A DNA stretch of 64,000 nucleotides from Olsenella sp. Marseille-P4559 (GTDB taxonomy: Bacteria; Actinomycetota; Coriobacteriia; Coriobacteriales; Atopobiaceae), in NCBI RefSeq assembly GCF_900605015.1, contig NZ_LR027574.1:931266-995265 (forward strand), written 5' to 3'. The translations under genes and the position numbers were made by a program. Every line of letters starts with the position of its first letter. Position 1 is the first letter of the stretch. The notes beneath the pieces are model-generated. The model saw only the letters and a list, made by a program, of their open reading frames with translations. It had not been told where the DNA came from and searched no databases. This document shows, in pieces, positions 1 through 9,008 of this stretch.

Positions 1-251
1 TGCGCGGGGAGTTGTAGGAGAAGAAAGGATTGGTGCCAGGGCGACGCTCGTGCGTGAAGAATCTTCACGCTGACGTGTGAAACGAACGGATGCTGTTTTG
101 TGAAACGAGAGGTTGACGAAACACACCCGATGGGGCCGCCCGGCTCCAGCCCCGCTGCCCGGAGGAATGGCCTCCCGGCATCCGTCCCGAGATGGAGGCG
201 GTGCGGGCCGAGCCAGCCTCTCCGCCTGCGCTCCGTGGCGGCAGCCTCCCC
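1..251. other. No gene recognised
   Basis: This left edge holds no reading frame with a recognisable product. It lies downstream of the IS21 relic that follows, so it may contain the decayed tail of that element, but I cannot identify a terminus. Confidence 0.4.
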
Positions 252-1392
252 CTAGGCCGGCTGGCCAGCGTGTCTGGGGGGCGACATCCACATTGCCCTG
301 CCGTCGCGGCATGCCGTGCGGCACATCGCCGTCAGCCGTTCCCGGACAGGCCGCCATCCCCCGGCAGCGACACCCCCCGGGCCTTCGCGAGAGGCAGGGG
401 CATACGGCTGTCCGGGGGAGGTCGGCCAGCAGCCCCTTCCAGGAGCCATATGCAAGGTCAGGGAATCCGCAGGCAATGCATTGTCGAAAACCCCAAAGCT
501 TGTAGAGGCTCCTAGGGACCGTCTCTCACTGTAATGGACGGCTGCACCGTGGTGCGCGGCAAGTTCGCGGTATGCCTCGCTGGGGACGACCTCGCCCTCC
601 TTCGGGTGCCTCCTCACGCCCGCGGGCAGGTTGTCGGGGACGATGGTGGGCGTGCATCCCCCGAAGGAGGCGAAGGCGTGCACGTGACAGCGCAGCCATG
701 CATCCTGCCTCATGTCCAGCGTCGGCTCGACACAGGAGCATCTGCCGAATGGCAGGGCGGCCACGAAGAGGCACACCTCCGGCACCTCGCCGGACATGGG
801 GCCCACGAGCCGCATCGTGGGCCCCGCCCACCCGGCCCGAGCGTCCTTCCCGCCTTGTGGCCGACCCTGCCCACGACATTGCGCCGCTCGGCATATTCCG
901 CATAGCGCCTGCAGAGCCGCTCATAGGACATCCATGGCTTGCCCTCGGCCCTCGGCGCGTCCGCATGCTCGCCGTGGAGCAGCCTGGGCGTCACGCCGGC
1001 CTCTCTGGGCTCCCTGTGGACCGCATCCCAGTCGGGGTCGGGATATACGCATTCGATCCCGTCCGCCTTCTCCGGGAAGAGCCTCGAACAGAGCTCCCCC
1101 TCTTCCATGCCTTCTGCATCCTGCCAGGAGATCTTCTCCCCCTCTGCCGCCTCGGCGACGGCCTGGATGCTGTGCTTCGACACCCCGAGCGACCTTGCCA
1201 TCGCGTTCCGGGATGTCCCTGCGGCCAGCTGCTGCAGTATCGGCCTGGCCCTGGCCTTCCCTGCCATGCTTTCCTCCTTCGTCTCGTTGGGACATGGCAG
1301 GAGGAGGCTATCAGCTGCACATAAAAACAGCCGCCTGCTTTCAGCAGGCGGTGCCGAAGCGCAATATGGGCGGTGCTGTAGCGCAATAACTG
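252..1392 (-). pseudogene. istA: IS21-family transposase IstA relic (A-type), frameshifted
   Basis: The first half (about 1267 down to 815) encodes a helix-turn-helix start, with NAMARSLGVSKHSIQ, then MSYERLCRRYAEYAERR. The second half (815 down to about 450) is in another frame and gives MRLVGPMSGEVPEVCLFVAALP and IVPDNLPAGVRRHPKEG. Both match the order of blocks in IS21 IstA, and the closest relative in this window is the interrupted istA of element A at 6.8-12.9 kb. At least one frameshift near 815-840 breaks the gene, and the 3' third and any istB are missing. Where IS21 transposases normally have D-W-x-G, the spliced frame reads GWAGPTM. Short GGCGGTGC repeats at 1345-1390 resemble those at the right end of element A and probably mark this copy's terminus. 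Confidence 0.75.
1323..1351 (-). terminator. Intrinsic-terminator-like hairpin before the IstA relic
   Basis: Read on the minus strand, an 8-bp stem (CCGCCTGC/GCAGGCGG) with a 5-nt loop is followed three bases later by TTTTT. It lies upstream of the istA relic, so it would stop transcription entering the element from outside. Such insulation is common for insertion sequences. Confidence 0.5.
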
Positions 1393-1429
1393 GCTATCGG
1401 CCGTCCGGTGCCGAATCGCGGCAATCGCA

Positions 1430-2026
1430 GTGCCGATACGGGCCAATACTCAATCACCGACCCAGTTCGCCTTCATGATGCGAGACCTCGGCATCCATAT
1501 GATCTTCGCAGGATCGCCACAGGCCAAGGGAGGGGTGGAGAGATACGACTCCACGGCCCAGACGCGCCCGCCCACCGATGCGGTTGGGTTCGGGATAGAT
1601 ACCTACGACCGGCTCAACCCCTGGCCCAACGACTTCCATGCGCCATATCCCAATGCCAAGCTCTCGTACCCTCCGCGAGACCCCACGAGCGGCTTCACCC
1701 CGCTGTCCGAAGGGACCGACCTGGGCCGCATCTTCCGCACGGGGGAGACGAGGGTGTCCCATGGGTGCGCGACCTCGTACGGAGGCGCCCGGTACATGAT
1801 GGCGGATGCCGACGGAGTGGTGCTCGAGGTGCCGGACGGCGCTGTGCCGGATGTCCATGTGGATGCGGCGACGGAAGAGATGCATGTCGAGCGCGCTGGC
1901 AGGAGGTGGGGATGCGGGCCCATCTCTCCGAGAGGGTCCGCAGGCATATCGTCGGCACCGGACCGCAGGGGGCTGCAGCACCTCCTGTCGCAGATGTCAG
2001 GAGAGAATGCAGCTAGGAGGGGGTGA
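1430..2026 (+). pseudogene. ISNCY-type (IS1202-like) transposase, C-terminal fragment
   Basis: The frame begins inside the integrase core (FMMRDLGIHMIFAGSPQAKG followed by GVERYDSTAQTR), which is the last catalytic block of the DDE fold with its glutamate in GVER. It continues through blocks typical of ISNCY transposases: LSYPPRDPTSGFTPL, then TDLGRIFRTGETR, then a small beta-rich tail (MMADADGVVLEV). The N-terminal half, including the helix-turn-helix and the first two catalytic aspartates, is absent, so this is a dead remnant. It directly precedes the SIS-domain gene and may have replaced that gene's original upstream region. Confidence 0.65.
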
Positions 2027-2245
2027 CATTTTCGTCCGACGACGACAGTCTGAAATCTAGCTCTCAAAGATTCGTAAGACAGCATTAGCCCACAAAGCAG
2101 TACCAATTACCCTTTAGTTGTATACTTCGCTTCAACGGGCAGAAAGCCTTCAACCAACAGGAAGCCGCTGGCCGAGCGCCGTCCCGGCTGGGACCGGAAG
2201 TGGCCGGGTCCCTCCAGACGCAGTGAACGAAAGCGAGTGATCTCT

Positions 2246-3370
2246 ATGGCAGACGACCTCGGCAGCATCACGATGCTCACCTATGTCAAAGAGAGCCCCG
2301 CCCAGCTGCGCATCAACGTCGAGCGGCGCATCGAACTCACCCAGGGCACCGTCGAGGCGTACCTGGAGCGGGAGTATCGCAGCATCTGGATTATCGCGTG
2401 CGGCTCCAGCTTCAATGCCAGCCACTGCGCCGTGCCGTTTATGCGCAAGTACCTGGGGCGCGACGTCTTTGTGGTGAACCCCGGCTCCTTCTTGTACTCG
2501 GAGCACGCGCCCGCGGACGACACCCTCTGCCTTGTGGTCTCCCAGTCCGGCTGCTCCACCAACTCCATCGCGGCGCTCGACAGGCTGCGCGAGATGGGCA
2601 TCAGGGCCATCGGTATCACCGGCAACCTTGACTCCGACTTCAGGGACCATGCGGACCTCGAGGTGGACTATGGCGTGGGCACCGAGTACGTGGGCTACGT
2701 CACCAAGGGTGTCGTCACGCTGGCGGAGTTCCTCATGCTCTTCGCCCTCGAGGCCGGTCACGCACAGGGGACGGTTGGAGATGACCGCTACCACCGGCTC
2801 GTAGACCAGCTCTCCATGGTCGCCGACGTCCACAGCGAGGTCCAGCTCCGCACCGACAGCTTCTACGACGAGCACCGCCGTGACCTGCTCTCCATCGGCA
2901 CCAACTACGTTCTGGGGTTTGACCAGGCCTACGGAGTGGCCTGTGAGGGCGCCCTCAAGTTCGGCGAGACCATGAAGGTGCCCTCCTTCGCCTACGAGGC
3001 CGAGGAGTACAACCACGGCCCGCACCTGCAGCTGACACCCGCCTACACCGTCTTCTGCGTGGATGACATGAACCGCGGCCACGAGCGCATCCAGAAAATC
3101 TACCGAGAGGCGCGCTACGTCTCGCCACATGCATTCCTCCTCACGGGCACGCCCGACGCCTCGGACCCCAATGTCTTCGCTATCCCCGAGAAGCGTCCGG
3201 CAGAGCCGCTGCTCGAGCCCCTCTACCTGCTCCCCTTCTTCCAGATTGTGGCATATCGAGCCACCACGGAGCTTGACTGCTGGAGGCCCAACCCACTCCT
3301 TGCCGAGGCCGAAAGGTTTGCGCCCAACAAGACCGAGAACATCAAGCGAATCATGCCCATCGGCTCGTGA
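2246..3370 (+). CDS. Double-SIS-domain sugar isomerase / deglycase-like protein
   Basis: About 374 residues. Two SIS (phosphosugar-binding) domains are visible: the first around residues 45-160 with IIACGSSFNASHCAV and LVVSQSGCSTNSI, the second in the C-terminal half with LGFDQAYGVACEGALKFGE. The family includes the GlmS isomerase domain, AgaS and the Amadori deglycases FrlB, GfrE and GfrF. No glutaminase domain is present, so it is not a full GlmS. The neighbouring decayed mannose-type PTS operon suggests it acted on the phosphorylated sugar that this PTS imported, but it faces that operon and converges on its EIIA relic. The start could be ATG 2246 or GTG 2237; no strong ribosome-binding site decides. 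The exact substrate is unknown. Confidence 0.75.
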   Translation: MADDLGSITMLTYVKESPAQLRINVERRIELTQGTVEAYLEREYRSIWIIACGSSFNASHCAVPFMRKYLGRDVFVVNPGSFLYSEHAPADDTLCLVVSQSGCSTNSIAALDRLREMGIRAIGITGNLDSDFRDHADLEVDYGVGTEYVGYVTKGVVTLAEFLMLFALEAGHAQGTVGDDRYHRLVDQLSMVADVHSEVQLRTDSFYDEHRRDLLSIGTNYVLGFDQAYGVACEGALKFGETMKVPSFAYEAEEYNHGPHLQLTPAYTVFCVDDMNRGHERIQKIYREARYVSPHAFLLTGTPDASDPNVFAIPEKRPAEPLLEPLYLLPFFQIVAYRATTELDCWRPNPLLAEAERFAPNKTENIKRIMPIGS

Positions 3371-3387
3371 TGGGCGGACGCCGGAGA

Positions 3388-3776
3388 CTAGATGCCGTCC
3401 TCGTCGTCCAGGCCACTCTCCTCGTCAGGGTTCCTCCGGCAGCATTCGGAACTCCGCTACCGACGCCCTGAAGGCCGCCAGCGCAAGGTCCTTGAGGGCC
3501 TCCACGCCAGACACGGCATCGCGCTGGGAGCAGGTCTCCACTGTACTCGGTGCCCCTGAGCGAAATCGGCAAGAGCGGCGAAACGCCCCTTGACACACCA
3601 TAGGAGCGTCATTCCCGACGCAATCCGACGGCAAGGTCCGTCTGCAGCTAATCCGTGTCCGCGAGGGAGGTGAAGTCCACGGTCTCCACGCAGGGTTGCT
3701 CGCCCAGAATGAACTCGGGTGCGCTTGCCATGCCCGTCGCAAAGCGGCCATAACCCGTGACGATGATTTCTACCAT
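3388..3776 (-). pseudogene. PTS mannose-family EIIA relic
   Basis: From the ATG at 3776 the frame reads MVEIIVTGYGRFATGMASA, then EFILGEQPCVETVDFTS, the typical EIIA(Man) N-terminus, but it stops after about 43 residues. The phosphorylated histidine normally found in the G-H-G segment is a tyrosine here (TGYGRF). Coding potential resumes in shifted frames, ending with an acidic tail (DEESGLDDEDGI) at a TAG at 3388-3390. Intact family members are about 140 residues, so a frameshift and probably a deletion have destroyed the gene. It is the last gene of the decayed operon that contains the HAD, EIID, EIIC and EIIB genes. Confidence 0.7.
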
Positions 3777-3926
3777 GTAATTCGCCCACAATCCACGGGC
3801 TCCCTCCCTCCGGATTGCGACGAGGTCCCCCGTCACGACCGCACGACAGACGTTTGATCGCCCCAACGCAACGCCACTGGCCCACACCGGCCCACGAGTT
3901 CGAACCGGCCTACGACCGGCATCCCC

Positions 3927-4658
3927 TCAATCCAGCCCGCACAGCTTCCTTACAGTGCGGAGCACCTCCTCATGGGAGGCGCAGACGGCCGTGATGCGGT
4001 CACTGTAGGGCTTGCGGCCGGAGCGGGTGAACTGAATGACTCTCATGCCGGCAGCAAGGGCCGCCTCCACGCCGTAGTGCGAGTCGTCCACGGCCACAAG
4101 CCTCCCGGGCAACACGCCCAGGAGCTCCGCGGCACGCAGGTAGACGGCGGGGTCGGGCTTGGCAGCACGCACCTGGTCACCCGACACCACAGCATCGAAG
4201 GCCTCCCCCATGTCCGTCTCGCCCAGCATGCGCGTCACGTCGGAACCAAAGCTGGAACTCGCGAGCGCCACTTTAAGCCCCAAGCGGTGCAGCCTCCGCA
4301 CCAGCTCGCTGGCACCTTCGATGCGCACCAAGCCGTAGCGCACGGGATGCTCTGCCGCATAGGCGCATTTAATCCTTCTGGCCTGCGCAGGGCTCTTGCC
4401 CAGGTTGCGGCCCAGCACCTCGTTCTCGTGCGCGTCGGAGCAGCCGTAGAGCTCGTCGCAGTCCTCGTCGGACAGCTTCAGGCCGTACTTCCCCAACACG
4501 CCCCTGAAGATGCGCTCCCACTCCGGCTCAGTGTCCACGAGCACGCCGTCCATATCAAAGACAACACCCTCCACCCCTTGGTGCGGGACACCAAGGCAGG
4601 TCGCACACGGGCTCTCGCACGCGTCGGAGGCGTTGTCTCCCAAGCCTGGTACTTGCAT
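3927..4658 (-). CDS. HAD-superfamily phosphatase / beta-phosphoglucomutase-like
   Basis: 243 residues. Motif I is VVFDMDGVLVDTE (nucleophile and acid Asp), motif II is the ALASSS segment, motif III is the Lys in AAKPDP, and motif IV is VAVDDSHYGVEAA. The cap domain inserted after motif I makes it a subfamily I HAD of the PgmB/phosphatase type. It would dephosphorylate or isomerise a sugar phosphate in the cytosol. It sits between EIID and the EIIA relic of the decayed PTS operon and is itself open. About 30 residues precede the usual HAD start, so the true start may be an internal GTG closer to motif I. Confidence 0.8.
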   Translation of the reverse strand: MQVPGLGDNASDACESPCATCLGVPHQGVEGVVFDMDGVLVDTEPEWERIFRGVLGKYGLKLSDEDCDELYGCSDAHENEVLGRNLGKSPAQARRIKCAYAAEHPVRYGLVRIEGASELVRRLHRLGLKVALASSSFGSDVTRMLGETDMGEAFDAVVSGDQVRAAKPDPAVYLRAAELLGVLPGRLVAVDDSHYGVEAALAAGMRVIQFTRSGRKPYSDRITAVCASHEEVLRTVRKLCGLD

Positions 4659-4703
4659 CAGCGGATCACCCTTCGATAGGAACGACGGACGCCGGGCAGG
4701 GCG

Positions 4704-5537
4704 CTACATCCAGCCCAGGCCCAACATGATGATGCCAAAGACCATGACGCCCAGAATCACAAAGAGGACGTCGGCATGATGCCTCTTCTTGAAGAGCCAG
4801 TAGACCGAGAATGTGACGGCGAGCGGCAGAACGTTGGGCAGCAGGTTGTCAAAGGCGGACTGTACCGTGGCACCGCCGACGCCAAAGACCAGGTCCTCAG
4901 AGAACGCGATTGACACGTAGGACGGAATCAGCGCACCCACGACGGTGGTGCCTAGGATGCCCGCGGCCTTAGTAGCGTACTTGGTGGCGTCGCCCAGTCT
5001 GCCGAGGGCACTAGCGCCAATATTGTAGCCCAGGCGCGCAAGCAGGATGCACGAGAAGCCCACGAGCAGGTACGCCAGTATGAAGACGATGGGGCCAAAG
5101 ACGAAGCCCCGCTTCGAGAGCGAACACGCGATGCCTGCAGTGATGGGTAGCACGACGAACCAGAAGATGGAGTCACCGATGCCGGCGAACGGCCCAAAGA
5201 GGCCGTTGCGGACACCCCCAATCAGCTTGCGGTTCTGGCCCTGCTCCTCCATGGCAATGACCATGCTCTGGAGCAGGGTCGCCATGTGGAGTTCTGTGTT
5301 CATGAACTCCATGTTGTAGGTTATGAACTCGCTGAGGTCCTCTTTGGAGTCGCCGTAAACCTTCTTGAAGGCCGGCGGCATGTTGGCCGTCCAGCCGGGA
5401 GCCTGCATGCGCTCGAACGAGAATGCGCACTGCTCGAAGATGGAGCATAGGCCGGGCTTGGTGATGTCGTTTTTGTCGAGCTTGCCCAGGGGCTCATCTT
5501 TCTTGTTGGTGGGGTTAGATGCCATCTTCGTCGCCAT
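4704..5537 (-). CDS. PTS mannose-family EIID component
   Basis: 277 residues. An amphipathic N-terminal half contains ITKPGLCSIFEQCAFSFER and TLLQSMVIAMEEQ, followed by the EIID signature GLFGPFAGIGDSIFW and several hydrophobic spans to the C-terminus. EIID forms the sugar-translocating membrane channel with EIIC. The frame is intact although its partners EIIC, EIIB and EIIA are broken, so it probably no longer works. Its first codons overlap the end of the EIIC relic. ATG 5525 is an alternative start that overlaps the EIIC stop codon. Confidence 0.85.
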   Translation of the reverse strand: MATKMASNPTNKKDEPLGKLDKNDITKPGLCSIFEQCAFSFERMQAPGWTANMPPAFKKVYGDSKEDLSEFITYNMEFMNTELHMATLLQSMVIAMEEQGQNRKLIGGVRNGLFGPFAGIGDSIFWFVVLPITAGIACSLSKRGFVFGPIVFILAYLLVGFSCILLARLGYNIGASALGRLGDATKYATKAAGILGTTVVGALIPSYVSIAFSEDLVFGVGGATVQSAFDNLLPNVLPLAVTFSVYWLFKKRHHADVLFVILGVMVFGIIMLGLGWM

Positions 5538-5836
5538 CCTCCACGGGGGCAGCCTCGATGGCAGCCCGTCTCGTCAGACCTCTTCTCGTACGGGTAGTTG
5601 ATGCCCGCAAGCGCCGCGCCGGCAATGACCACGGGAAGCACGTTAAGCATGCCCAGGTACGCGAAATCGGTGACGATGCCGCAGGCAGCGCCCAGCGACA
5701 CTTCGCCCAAGATGATGCCCGCGAAGAAGGCCACGACTATCGGCCTGAACCAGTAGAACGCCTCAGTCTGAGCGTCGATGGCACATATGAACATCATCAG
5801 CATCAGAGCCAGGCCCTGCACAAGGGTGACTTCCAT
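5515..5836 (-). pseudogene. PTS mannose-family EIIC relic (deletion plus frameshift)
   Basis: The ATG at 5836 follows an AAAGGAAG ribosome-binding site. The protein starts as a normal EIIC (VQGLALMLMMFICAIDAQTE, then FYWFRPIVVAFFAGIILGE) and reaches TDFAYLGMLN. It then jumps to what looks like a late hydrophobic stretch (VLPVVIAGAALAGINY). Intact EIIC proteins are about 250-270 residues, so most of the transmembrane core is missing. After YEKR the original frame is lost. The natural acidic tail (AAPVEDGDEDGI, TAA at 5515) is still readable one frame over. This combination of deletion and frameshift shows the PTS is inactive. Confidence 0.75.
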
Positions 5837-5941
5837 GCGATGGCTTCCTTTCTCCCAACGGACAAGACGGATACTTGTGGCATATACTAAGGCAGACAGC
5901 GCGAGGCAGTGCCCCTGCCGGCAGAACTGATTATTCGCGCG

Positions 5942-5981
5942 AAAAAGCACCGGCGGTCTCAGCGTCAGCACCGCCGGTGCT
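5942..5981 (-). terminator. Rho-independent terminator at the left end of element A
   Basis: On the minus strand a perfect 12-bp stem (AGCACCGGCGGT with its complement) and a 12-nt loop is followed directly by TTTTT. It lies just inside the left terminus of element A, after istB, so it would end the istAB transcript. It would also stop read-through into the EIIC-EIID genes. Confidence 0.65.
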
Positions 5982-6023
5982 CGCATTATGCGCACCGTCG
6001 TTCTCGCGATGCGCACCGTTCGG

Positions 6024-6792
6024 CTATGAACCGGCAGAGACGCGCCAATCGGGCCTCGACGCAGCCTCCCTCATGTTCCTCGAGCCCATGCCCACGGCGA
6101 CGCTGTTGTGCGCGATGCGGTCCATGATCGCGTCGGCGTGGGCCCCGCCGCCCAGCCCCTGGTGCCACTCGGCGAAGGGATACTGGGTGCAGAAGACGTC
6201 GGGCGCCGTGTCGTACCTCCTCTCCACGAGCTCGAGGACGAGCCGCGCCTGCTCGGGCGCGAGCGGGTCGATCAGCCACTCGTCGAGCACGAGCATCCCG
6301 AGGTTCGAGTACCTGCGCAGGAGCTTGGGCTCGGAGCGGCCCGACGCGAGCCACTCCTCGCGGGCCAGGAAGAGGTCCGGCGCGCGGACGTACATCGCGT
6401 TGTAGCCGTGGCGGCAGGCCTGCCTCGCGAGCGCGCAGGCAAGCCAGGTCTTCCCCGTGCCCGTGAACCCCTCCAGCATCACGTCCCTGTGGTACTCCAT
6501 GGAGCCGCGGGTCCCGAGCTCGAGCATCAGCTCCCTCTTCAGCGGCCTGCCCTCGTGGATGGCCCTCCCGATGTCGGCCTGGCGCTCCCTCAGGTGGGCG
6601 CGCGCGATCAGCCTCTCGACGCTGGCGCTGTGCCTCGCGTCCCAGGCGAGGTCGATCGCGGCCGAGAGCCTCTCGGCCGCCGACGCGCCGGCGTACCCCG
6701 GGTCGGCCCACGCGCCCCTGACGGCGTCGGCGGGCTCGGGGGGCGCGCATCTCGCGGAGCCTCCTCCTGGCCTCGGGGTCCAGCGCGCCCAT
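6024..6792 (-). pseudogene. istB: IstB ATPase of element A (frameshifted)
   Basis: The long frame gives a P-loop (GFTGTGKTWLA), Walker B (LVLDEWLIDP) and the IstB tail (YDTAPDVFCTQYPFAEWHQG, then DAIMDRIAHNSV). IstB is the AAA+ helper that loads the transposase on target DNA. The likely start is the ATG at 6792 (MGALDPEARRRLREM), but that start is in another frame. The switch falls near 6740 in a run of six G, so a single-base indel, or an assembly error there, would account for it. The full length would be about 256 residues, normal for IstB. Confidence 0.75.
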
Positions 6793-6972
6793 CAGCGGTC
6801 GCCTCCCGCGTGGTAGCCGGCGCCCCTGACGTAGCCGCCGCCGTCGCCGACGGGCGCGCCGCGAGGACCTCGCCGGGATGCTGGCCCTGCCGGGTGTTGA
6901 AGTCAAGATAGATTTCACCAGACTAGACAGCGAACCGCCCCCATCCGCACCAACGCACATTCGCCAGTCCCG

Positions 6973-7773
6973 TCACCGCGGGGCGCCGGAATCGGCGACC
7001 ACTGCCGGCGAGGCCCTGTCCTGCGGCGCGAGGTCCTTGGTCCCGTAGGACCTCCCCGTCATGCGTACCAGGTGGCAGTGGCGGCAGAGCCTGTCCGCTA
7101 TCGCCGACGCCACGACCGGGTCCCCGAAGACCTTCGCCCACGACCCCATCCCCACGTTGGCCGTCACGATGGCCGACCTCCTCTCGTACCTCCTCGAGGT
7201 CAGCTGGAACAGCAGGTCCGCGCCCTGCTTGTCCACGTCCAGGCAGCCCACCTCGTCGACGATAGGCAGCGACGGGTGGGCGTAGAGGCGCAGCCGCCTC
7301 TCCAGCTGGCCCTTGCCCGCGGCGTGCGCGAGGTCCGAGACGAGGCGCCGGCAGTCGGTGAAGTAGGCGAGCTTGCGGGCGCGGATCGCCTCGACCCCCA
7401 GCGCCACGGCGATGTGGGTCTTGCCCACGCCGGGGCTGCCGACGAGCACGACGTTCTCGTGGCGGTCGAGGAGCCCCAGCGTCGCGAGGTCCTCGACCAC
7501 ACCCCTGGGGACCGACGGCTGGAACGAGAGGTCGAAGTCCCTGAGAGCCTTCACGTGGGGGAGGCTCGCCTTCTCGACTCTCCTGTCCAGGTCGCGCTCC
7601 CTCACGGCGGCGACCTGCGCGCCGGTCATCTCGAGCAGGGCCTCGGGGAACGGCTTCGCGCCCGTCGCGACCAGCCTCGAGTACTCCGGGGCGGAGGAGG
7701 CCATCGCGTCGAGGCCGAGCTCCCCCAGGTTGCCGCGCATGCGCTCCGGCACGCTGCCCTCCGGGCCGGTCAC
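6973..7773 (-). CDS. istB: IstB-type transposition ATPase of element B1
   Basis: 266 residues from a GTG start at 7773 that overlaps the istA stop (GTGA). Walker A is LVGSPGVGKTHIAVALG and Walker B is LPIVDEVGCLDVDKQ; FQLTSRRYERRSAIVTANV and DRLCRHCHLVRMTGRSY are typical IstB blocks. It is the AAA+ target-DNA-binding partner of the transposase. Length and motifs are complete. The overlap with istA implies translational coupling. Confidence 0.85.
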   Translation of the reverse strand: MTGPEGSVPERMRGNLGELGLDAMASSAPEYSRLVATGAKPFPEALLEMTGAQVAAVRERDLDRRVEKASLPHVKALRDFDLSFQPSVPRGVVEDLATLGLLDRHENVVLVGSPGVGKTHIAVALGVEAIRARKLAYFTDCRRLVSDLAHAAGKGQLERRLRLYAHPSLPIVDEVGCLDVDKQGADLLFQLTSRRYERRSAIVTANVGMGSWAKVFGDPVVASAIADRLCRHCHLVRMTGRSYGTKDLAPQDRASPAVVADSGAPR

Positions 7774-9008
7774 GACCCCTCGCCCCCTCCGGGCCCGCCC
7801 AGCAGCTCGAGGTTGCGCCTGGCCTGCGCCTCTATGTCCGCGTCGCCGCCCCAGCGCTCGTCCGCCACCGCCTCGGCGCAGTCGCCCTCGCGGTAGGCTA
7901 CCGGCCCTCCCGGGGCGGCGGCGTCGTGCGCCGCCACGAGCCCCCCGCCGTCGTAGGCCCTGAGGCGCCCGCCCGGCTCGAGCAGCAGCCTCACGCGGCG
8001 CCCCATGCACCCCCTCGGCACCGGGAACTCGCGCCCGGCGCACCTGACGAGCATGGTGGCGGGCACCACCTGCCACGGCACGCCGCCCACCAGCGCCGAG
8101 GGCACCGACTCGCGGGGCATGGGCCCCAGGGCCCCCCTCTCCCTCCGGAAGAGCGGCTCCGGCGGCAGGCCGGTCGTGCGGTTCGGCTCCTCGTTGCTCC
8201 TCGCGCGCACGCGCGCCATCGCGCGGTCGAGCCCCTCCCAGCCCTCGAAGTCGCCCTCGCAGGCCCCGAGGCGCGACAGGAGGCGGCTCGCGCCCTCGTC
8301 CCTGCCCTTGGTCTGCGGCGTCCTGGGCCGGCAGAGCGCGAGCCCGAGGCCGGCCTCGCGCGCGAAGGCGGCGACGCGCCCGTCCCGCGAGCGCCTCCCG
8401 TCGCCGCCGAGCGTCGCGACGGCCGGCACGTTGTCCGCGAGCCGCTGCCGCGGCACGCCGCCCAGCCAGCGGATGTCGTCCGCCATGCAGGCCAGCAGGT
8501 CGTCCCTGGCCCTGGTCGGGGACCGCACGAAGTGGTGCATCCGGGACCATCCGAGCGTCGAGGCGTACGCGTCGAAGCGGTACCCGCGGCCGGAGCGGTC
8601 GCGCATGGTGACGCCCTCCTTCCAGTCGGACTGCAGCTGCTCGCCGGGCGCCGTCCCGAACCTGGGGTGCGCGTCCGGCGCGCCGCCGCGCCCGACGGCT
8701 ATGCCGCGCCCCCTCAGGTGGCTCGTGAAGGCGTTGTGGCCCGGGACCGGCGGCTCGTCGCCCGCGTGACGCTCGAGCAGCAGCTCGTGGGTGCCCTTGG
8801 CCGTGGCTCCCGGCAGCGCCGCCTTCTCCTCGATCTCGTCGCGGCAGCGGTCGAACCCGCTTTGCCGCCCGTGCCTGCCGTCGTCCGGCGAGGGCCCGCC
8901 CCCGTTCCAGTACTTCGAGACGGTGTGCCCGTCCGCGCCGTCCCTCCTAGCGACCTCCGAGAAGTTCGGCTTGACGCCGCACTCCCTGTCCGCGTTCAGC
9001 CCAGCCAT
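7770..9008 (-). CDS. istA: IstA-type transposase of element B1
   Basis: About 412 residues from the ATG at 9008 (MAGLNADRECGVKPNFSEVA). An N-terminal helix-turn-helix (VARRDGADGHTVSKYW) is followed by the DDE core: LQSDWKEGVT (first Asp), LADNVPAVATL (second Asp) and TPQTKGRDEGAS (Glu). The C-terminal barrel domain runs to NLELLGGPGGGEGS. The frame is continuous further upstream only because the end of the interrupted istA of element A happens to be in phase, so a start near 9626 would be wrong. All catalytic residues are present. Confidence 0.85.
   Translation of the reverse strand: MAGLNADRECGVKPNFSEVARRDGADGHTVSKYWNGGGPSPDDGRHGRQSGFDRCRDEIEEKAALPGATAKGTHELLLERHAGDEPPVPGHNAFTSHLRGRGIAVGRGGAPDAHPRFGTAPGEQLQSDWKEGVTMRDRSGRGYRFDAYASTLGWSRMHHFVRSPTRARDDLLACMADDIRWLGGVPRQRLADNVPAVATLGGDGRRSRDGRVAAFAREAGLGLALCRPRTPQTKGRDEGASRLLSRLGACEGDFEGWEGLDRAMARVRARSNEEPNRTTGLPPEPLFRRERGALGPMPRESVPSALVGGVPWQVVPATMLVRCAGREFPVPRGCMGRRVRLLLEPGGRLRAYDGGGLVAAHDAAAPGGPVAYREGDCAEAVADERWGGDADIEAQARRNLELLGGPGGGEGS

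Noticed and set aside
2150-2245. T-box or riboswitch before the SIS gene
   Set aside because: A GGGACC/GGGTCCC pairing is visible, but there is no T-box bulge sequence or terminator/antiterminator pair.
2150-3130. 326-residue open frame on the minus strand
   Set aside because: Antisense to the SIS-domain gene. Its composition (Val/His/Asp-rich) reflects codon-position bias, not a protein family.
6700-6760. Programmed frameshift in istB of element A
   Set aside because: IS21 istB genes are not known to need frameshifting. The shift lies in a G-run and is better explained by an indel or a sequencing error.
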